Shown in pieces: positions 59,936 to 63,597 of a DNA stretch of 63,597 nucleotides (the first letter of the stretch is position 1; each line of letters begins with the position of its first letter). Under the pieces are notes generated by a model. It was given only the letters and a program-made list of their open reading frames with translations, had not been told where the DNA came from and made no database searches. The DNA is from a virus. The stretch is taken from positions 1 through 63,597 of the IMG/VR virus record IMGVR_UViG_3300033182_000943. The stretch is one strand, 5' to 3'. The position numbers were made by a program, and so were the translations under genes.

Positions 59936-61006
59936 ATGGCAACGGAAGTAGTAATTTCTTCTGAGATGAGAACTCGGATTATCGATAAGATAGTCCGGGT
60001 TCTTCATCATAGCCATTCTCACCCAGAGAAAAGAAGACCGTTAGAGAGTAGGGACCGCTTAAATTTTGCATGTCCTTACTGTGGCGATTCCTCTGATAAC
60101 CCTAGAAAGAAAAGAGGTAACCTTTATTGGAACGATCTGTATGTACACTGTTACAATTGCTCTGCTCATGTTTCATTAGATGTATTCCTAAAGGATCATA
60201 ATCTAAATTTTGAAGGAGAAGATAGAGTAGAGGTTTTAAATTACATAAAGGAAAATAAAAGAAACTTTTCATTTGGTGAAAGTTTAGACTTTTACCTTTT
60301 TGATAAAGCAAAAGAACTTGCATTAACCTTTGATGAAATAGCATTAGGATTTAATGTCTATCCAATTAATTCATTAACATATAGAGCTTATCCATATCTT
60401 AAGAGTAGATTACTTCATCATAAAGCTGCTCACTTCGGATATGACCCTCGTAGAAAAGAACTCTTTGTTTTTAACCTAACACCAGAAGGTAAGATATTAG
60501 GTTTTCAAACTAGAGCATTAGATGGAAATGGCCCTAAATACAAAACATGGAATATCCAAAGAATTTATGATAGATTAAAGAAGCCACTGAATGTATCCGA
60601 TGAAGAGTTAGATAATCTTAATAAGATATCAATGTTGTTTGGTATTCTTACGGCTGACTTTAGTAGAGAATTCACTGTATTTGAAGGTCCTATAGATTCT
60701 ATGTTTATGACAAATTCAATAGGCTTAACTGGAGTTAAGAAACAGATTATTGAATTCAATGAAATACCTACGGTGAGGTACTTTTTTGATAATGATGTTG
60801 AAGGTAAAACCAGAATGATAGAAAAACTTAAAGCAGGTCAACATGTATTTATGTGGGATAAGTTTTTAAAGGATTATGCTATACCAAGTAAAAAGGTAAA
60901 AGACCTTAATGATTTGGTTAAGTATGAATACTCTAATCGTACTGGGTGCCTTAAAGAGATTGATAGATATTTTACAAATAACCACTTGGACATTATTTTT
61001 ATATGA
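59936..61006 (+). CDS. DNA primase (CHC2 zinc finger and TOPRIM)
   Basis: The 356-residue protein has an N-terminal zinc finger CPYC (46-49) and HCYNC (71-75), then PEGKILGFQTRAL near 185 and a TOPRIM domain with FTVFEGPIDSMF near 247-258 and FFDNDVEG near 283-290 (Glu250, Asp285, Asp287). It makes RNA primers for lagging-strand synthesis, as T4 gp61 does. It is closer to bacterial DnaG in motif layout. The end overlaps the next gene by 4 bases. Confidence 0.9.
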   Translation: MATEVVISSEMRTRIIDKIVRVLHHSHSHPEKRRPLESRDRLNFACPYCGDSSDNPRKKRGNLYWNDLYVHCYNCSAHVSLDVFLKDHNLNFEGEDRVEVLNYIKENKRNFSFGESLDFYLFDKAKELALTFDEIALGFNVYPINSLTYRAYPYLKSRLLHHKAAHFGYDPRRKELFVFNLTPEGKILGFQTRALDGNGPKYKTWNIQRIYDRLKKPLNVSDEELDNLNKISMLFGILTADFSREFTVFEGPIDSMFMTNSIGLTGVKKQIIEFNEIPTVRYFFDNDVEGKTRMIEKLKAGQHVFMWDKFLKDYAIPSKKVKDLNDLVKYEYSNRTGCLKEIDRYFTNNHLDIIFI

Positions 61007-61215
61007 TTAAGAATTTCATAACATTTGTAAACGAACAGTTTGATGATTTCTATGAAGACTTTGAAGATAGTCAAAAAAGACTTAAGCTGTTTGCTAAATT
61101 TACAAAGAGTGAATTGAATCATGAAGAAAAAGGAATTAAGATCGGTAATCCTAAGAAAAGGTTTCAACCTAAAGTAAAGGTTATGTCTAAGAAAACTGAT
61201 AAAGGAATATTTTAA
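61003..61215 (+). CDS. Small basic protein
   Basis: The 70-residue protein begins MIKNFITFVNEQFDDFYEDF, somewhat like a capsid-targeting leader, and ends in a very basic tail (GNPKKRFQPKVKVMSKKTD). It is coupled to primase and the UvsY-like gene by overlapping stops and starts. It could bind DNA or help load replication proteins. Function unknown. Confidence 0.6.
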   Translation: MIKNFITFVNEQFDDFYEDFEDSQKRLKLFAKFTKSELNHEEKGIKIGNPKKRFQPKVKVMSKKTDKGIF

Positions 61216-61664
61216 TGGCGTTTGATGATACACAGATAAAACAGGCTAATGAAGAATTAGAAACTCGGTTGGCCAATGATCGTATAGATTGGAAAAATAA
61301 GATCAATGATCTTGTCCATAAGATTAAGAATATGAATGACTTGGCAGAATGTCAGGTTAATATGCTATCCTATAGACAAATACTTTTAGATAAGGTTACT
61401 GATTTTAAGACCATGATATATAAAAGGAACGCGACATGGGAAAGATACTATCGCCAGCAATATCGTGAATATACTCTTGACTATGATGTAAAGTTAACGA
61501 GTGGTGAAAAACACCAATTCATTAAAGCCGACCTATCTGCACTAAGAACACAGATTGATATGTTACAATCCCATGTTGATTATTATTATGAATGCATTAA
61601 GACATTGGATAATATGGCATTTGCAATTCGTAATAGAATTAGACTTGATGACGAACAACAATAA
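61215..61664 (+). CDS. uvsY: Recombination mediator UvsY-like protein
   Basis: The 149-residue, fully helical protein has the UvsY pattern, with a conserved Trp/Tyr patch ATWERYYRQQYREY, the KADLSALRTQIDMLQSHVDY segment and a final IRNRI helix, and is close to T4 UvsY (137 residues) in size. UvsY loads the recombinase onto SSB-covered DNA. It overlaps the UvsW gene by 1 base, the gene order seen in T4. The RadA-like ATPase at 2266 could be its partner. Confidence 0.75.
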   Translation: MAFDDTQIKQANEELETRLANDRIDWKNKINDLVHKIKNMNDLAECQVNMLSYRQILLDKVTDFKTMIYKRNATWERYYRQQYREYTLDYDVKLTSGEKHQFIKADLSALRTQIDMLQSHVDYYYECIKTLDNMAFAIRNRIRLDDEQQ

Positions 61665-63166
61665 TGGAACTATCACTCTCTGATAATAAAAAGTTTTTGG
61701 TTATTGACTCATGTACTGAATTGGAATATGAGCAGCTAAAAAGTAGCTTAACCAAAAAGATTGAAGGATGGCGATTCCACCCTTTGGTTAAAAAGAGAGT
61801 GTGGGACGGTAACATTTCATTCATTAAACGTAATAAGATACCTGCCGGTTTATGGAAAGAGGTCATTGATATTTGTAAAGAATATGATCTTAAGTATAGC
61901 CTTAACGGTATAACTGAAATCTTTGATACCAATATCAAGGAATCAGACTTTTTAGATTGGGTTGAAGACTTTTTTAAGGATTCTGATATTAAGCCTAGGG
62001 ATTATCAAATTGACGCAGCCTTTAAGATCCTAAGGTACCGCCGCTGTCTTGCTGAACTAGCAACCTCTGCTGGTAAAACTCTTATCTCATTTATGGTGGT
62101 TGCCTATATGATGGAACAATTAGGTATTAAGAAAATTTTGATGATCGTACCTAACGTTAGTTTGGTTGTACAGGCTACTGGAGATTTTGAACAATACAAT
62201 AAAAGTAGAGTTCCAATCAGAATCCAACAGATTTATGCAGGCGTTAAGATAAGAAAAAGCTCAAACATTGTTATTGGTACTTATCAATCGTTAACCAAGA
62301 AAGATGAGGAATACTTCCAACAGTTTGATGCTGTCTTTGTAGATGAGACTCATAAGGCAAAGGCAAACTCAATTCAGAAAATCATGGATATGTGTTGGCA
62401 TTGTGATTATCGTTTTGGTCTTAGTGGAACTATTCCAAAAAGAGGTACGGTTAATCGCTTAAGTCTTATGTCAGCCATGGGACCTTTGGTTACACAAGTT
62501 AAAGCCAATTACCTACAAGACGAAGGGCATATTGCAAAATGTAAAGTGTTACAGATCCACATGGATTATGCAACTAATGAACAGAAGGAAGCATTCTCTA
62601 ACTTATCTAAAAATCCTTATGATAGACAAAAACTGTTTACATTAGAACAAAACTTTATTAACCAGAGCGACAAAAGGCTAGAGTTTGTATGTAATGTAAT
62701 TAAAAAGTCAACTTCTAATTCTCTTGTCCTATTCCATAAAATTGCATACGGGGAAAGACTCTATCAAAAGCTAAGAGAAATAACAGATAAGAAAATCTAT
62801 TATGTAGATGGCTCGGTTAATGCAGAGATCCGCGAAGAGTTTAAAAAGAGAATGGAAAAAAATGATGATGTAATTATTGTTGCGTCTTATGGTACTTTTT
62901 CTACAGGTATTTCCATTAAAAATATACATAACATCTTTTTTACAGAATCATTTAAGTCTGAGGTTATTATTAGACAATCAATCGGTCGTGGTTTAAGAAA
63001 GCATGCATCTAAAGATACTGTTAAGATTTATGACTTTATTGATGACTTTAGATATAAAACTGAAGATCATGATTGGTTAAACTATATTTACCGCCACGGC
63101 ATGTCACGGAGAACAATTTACAAAGAAGAGAAATTTCCATTTGATGTACAAAATATCAAATTCTAA
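61664..63166 (+). CDS. uvsW: UvsW-like DNA/RNA helicase
   Basis: The 500-residue superfamily 2 helicase has an N-terminal UvsW-type domain (1-105), the Q-like motif PRDYQIDAAF, Walker A ATSAGKT (133-139), box II VDETHK (226-231), motif III GLSGTIPKR and motif VI RQSIGRGLRKH. T4 UvsW is 503 residues. It moves branched DNA and unwinds R-loops at origins, which switches replication from origin- to recombination-dependent. It ends the replication block. Confidence 0.92.
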   Translation: MELSLSDNKKFLVIDSCTELEYEQLKSSLTKKIEGWRFHPLVKKRVWDGNISFIKRNKIPAGLWKEVIDICKEYDLKYSLNGITEIFDTNIKESDFLDWVEDFFKDSDIKPRDYQIDAAFKILRYRRCLAELATSAGKTLISFMVVAYMMEQLGIKKILMIVPNVSLVVQATGDFEQYNKSRVPIRIQQIYAGVKIRKSSNIVIGTYQSLTKKDEEYFQQFDAVFVDETHKAKANSIQKIMDMCWHCDYRFGLSGTIPKRGTVNRLSLMSAMGPLVTQVKANYLQDEGHIAKCKVLQIHMDYATNEQKEAFSNLSKNPYDRQKLFTLEQNFINQSDKRLEFVCNVIKKSTSNSLVLFHKIAYGERLYQKLREITDKKIYYVDGSVNAEIREEFKKRMEKNDDVIIVASYGTFSTGISIKNIHNIFFTESFKSEVIIRQSIGRGLRKHASKDTVKIYDFIDDFRYKTEDHDWLNYIYRHGMSRRTIYKEEKFPFDVQNIKF

Positions 63167-63193
63167 TATGTAATATCTTTCTTGATGTACATG

Positions 63194-63202
63194 GATATAT
63201 AA
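63194..63202 (+). promoter_or_regulatory. Candidate late promoter motif GATATATAA
   Basis: The motif lies 27-35 bases before the ATG at 63229, at the start of what appears to be the head-gene block. Confidence 0.42.
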
Positions 63203-63228
63203 AAAAAGAACAAAAAAAGCAATTTACA

Positions 63229-63597
63229 ATGAAGCCTATTAAAAAGTTTTCAACGATTTCAACTGGTACTACTAAAAGTACCGACTCTATTTTGGAATCT
63301 GCAAATCTTAGCCCAGAAGCATTAGCTGAACTCGTTCAGAAACTGGGTTATAACAATATTGATGAAGTAAAGAAAGAAAAAGCTTTACTTTCTAAGTTAG
63401 AAGCTCTACTTAAAGAGTTTGCCCCTAAGGACGATGTTAGCGAAGACGATGCTGAAGATATCGAAGATGAGATTGTTGCTATGGGAGAACCTAAATCATT
63501 GGAAGATGAAGAAGGTGAAAAGGAAGAAGATAAAGAAGTAGGTGCTGAAGGCGAGGTTGCTGAATCTGACGATGACGATGACAACGATGACGACGAA
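63229..63597 (+). CDS. Acidic scaffold-like protein (3' end outside window)
   Basis: The partial 123-residue product has a basic start (MKPIKKFSTISTG), a helical part (LSPEALAELVQKLGYNNIDE) and a long acidic run from residue 66 ending SDDDDDNDDDE. No stop is reached. Strong acidity, a leader of the capsid-targeting kind and the position after UvsW fit a prohead-core or scaffold protein. The minus-strand frame over it is an artefact of the repeats. Confidence 0.65.
   Translation, partial: MKPIKKFSTISTGTTKSTDSILESANLSPEALAELVQKLGYNNIDEVKKEKALLSKLEALLKEFAPKDDVSEDDAEDIEDEIVAMGEPKSLEDEEGEKEEDKEVGAEGEVAESDDDDDNDDDE

Noticed and set aside
17182-63597. Integrase, transposase, attachment sites or insertion sequences
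   Set aside because: I searched the reading frames for DDE, serine or tyrosine recombinase motifs and terminal repeats and saw none; the window looks like a lytic phage.

Overview
The window looks like a contiguous piece of a large, T4-like (contractile-tailed) double-stranded DNA phage that infects a bacterium of the Bacteroidota, most likely a flavobacterium-like host. The T4-like assignment rests on recognisable gp25 and gp6 baseplate wedge proteins, a gp27-like hub, a gp5-like spike, a gp32-like SSB with an acidic tail, a CHC2/TOPRIM primase, UvsY- and UvsW-like recombination proteins, a GroES (gp31-like) co-chaperonin and nine tRNA genes. The host assignment rests on A-rich leaders almost without Shine-Dalgarno sequences, promoters fitting the Bacteroidota TTG-N19-TAnnTTTG pattern, 'GQ'-type signal peptides and a phage-borne ribosomal protein bS21. 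No sequence search was possible, so all family calls come from motifs read directly.

Layout. 1-6.5 kb: early region, higher in GC, with small genes, a RadA/RecA-like ATPase, a DUF932-like protein and two long non-coding stretches rich in CTAG, hairpins and short repeats. Five early promoters share one architecture (1395-1424, 2042-2071, 3173-3202, 10070-10099, 15201-15230). 6.5-12.2 kb: nine tRNAs (Ile, Asn, Tyr, Trp, Val, His, Leu, Arg, Gly) mixed with thioredoxin, small membrane proteins, bS21, a HAD phosphatase, a PspC-domain protein, a membrane-anchored glucosaminidase lysin and a sulfotransferase. 12.2-13.3 kb: three minus-strand genes. 13.3-17.6 kb: DnaJ, ATP-dependent DNA ligase, a second HAD protein and dCMP deaminase. 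17.7-57.8 kb: virion cluster, including a long collagen-like fibre, tube/hub/spike/wedge genes and four very large baseplate or fibre proteins. 57.8-63.2 kb: RuvC-like nuclease, GroES, SSB, primase, UvsY, UvsW. 63.2 kb to the end: start of an acidic, scaffold-like protein.

The genes form a coherent takeover programme. Early promoters drive DNA metabolism genes. tRNAs, bS21 and a four-domain S1-like protein could re-tune host translation. DnaJ and GroES support folding of virion proteins. A candidate promoter motif near AATATATAA precedes many late genes. The most unusual block is embedded in the baseplate genes (29991-33059): an S1-like ribosomal protein, an overlapping GAMT/RMT2-like guanidino-group N-methyltransferase and an amidoligase-like enzyme. 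Together with bS21 this suggests phage-directed modification of the translation machinery or of proteins. That is inference, but it is the strongest candidate here for an undescribed system.
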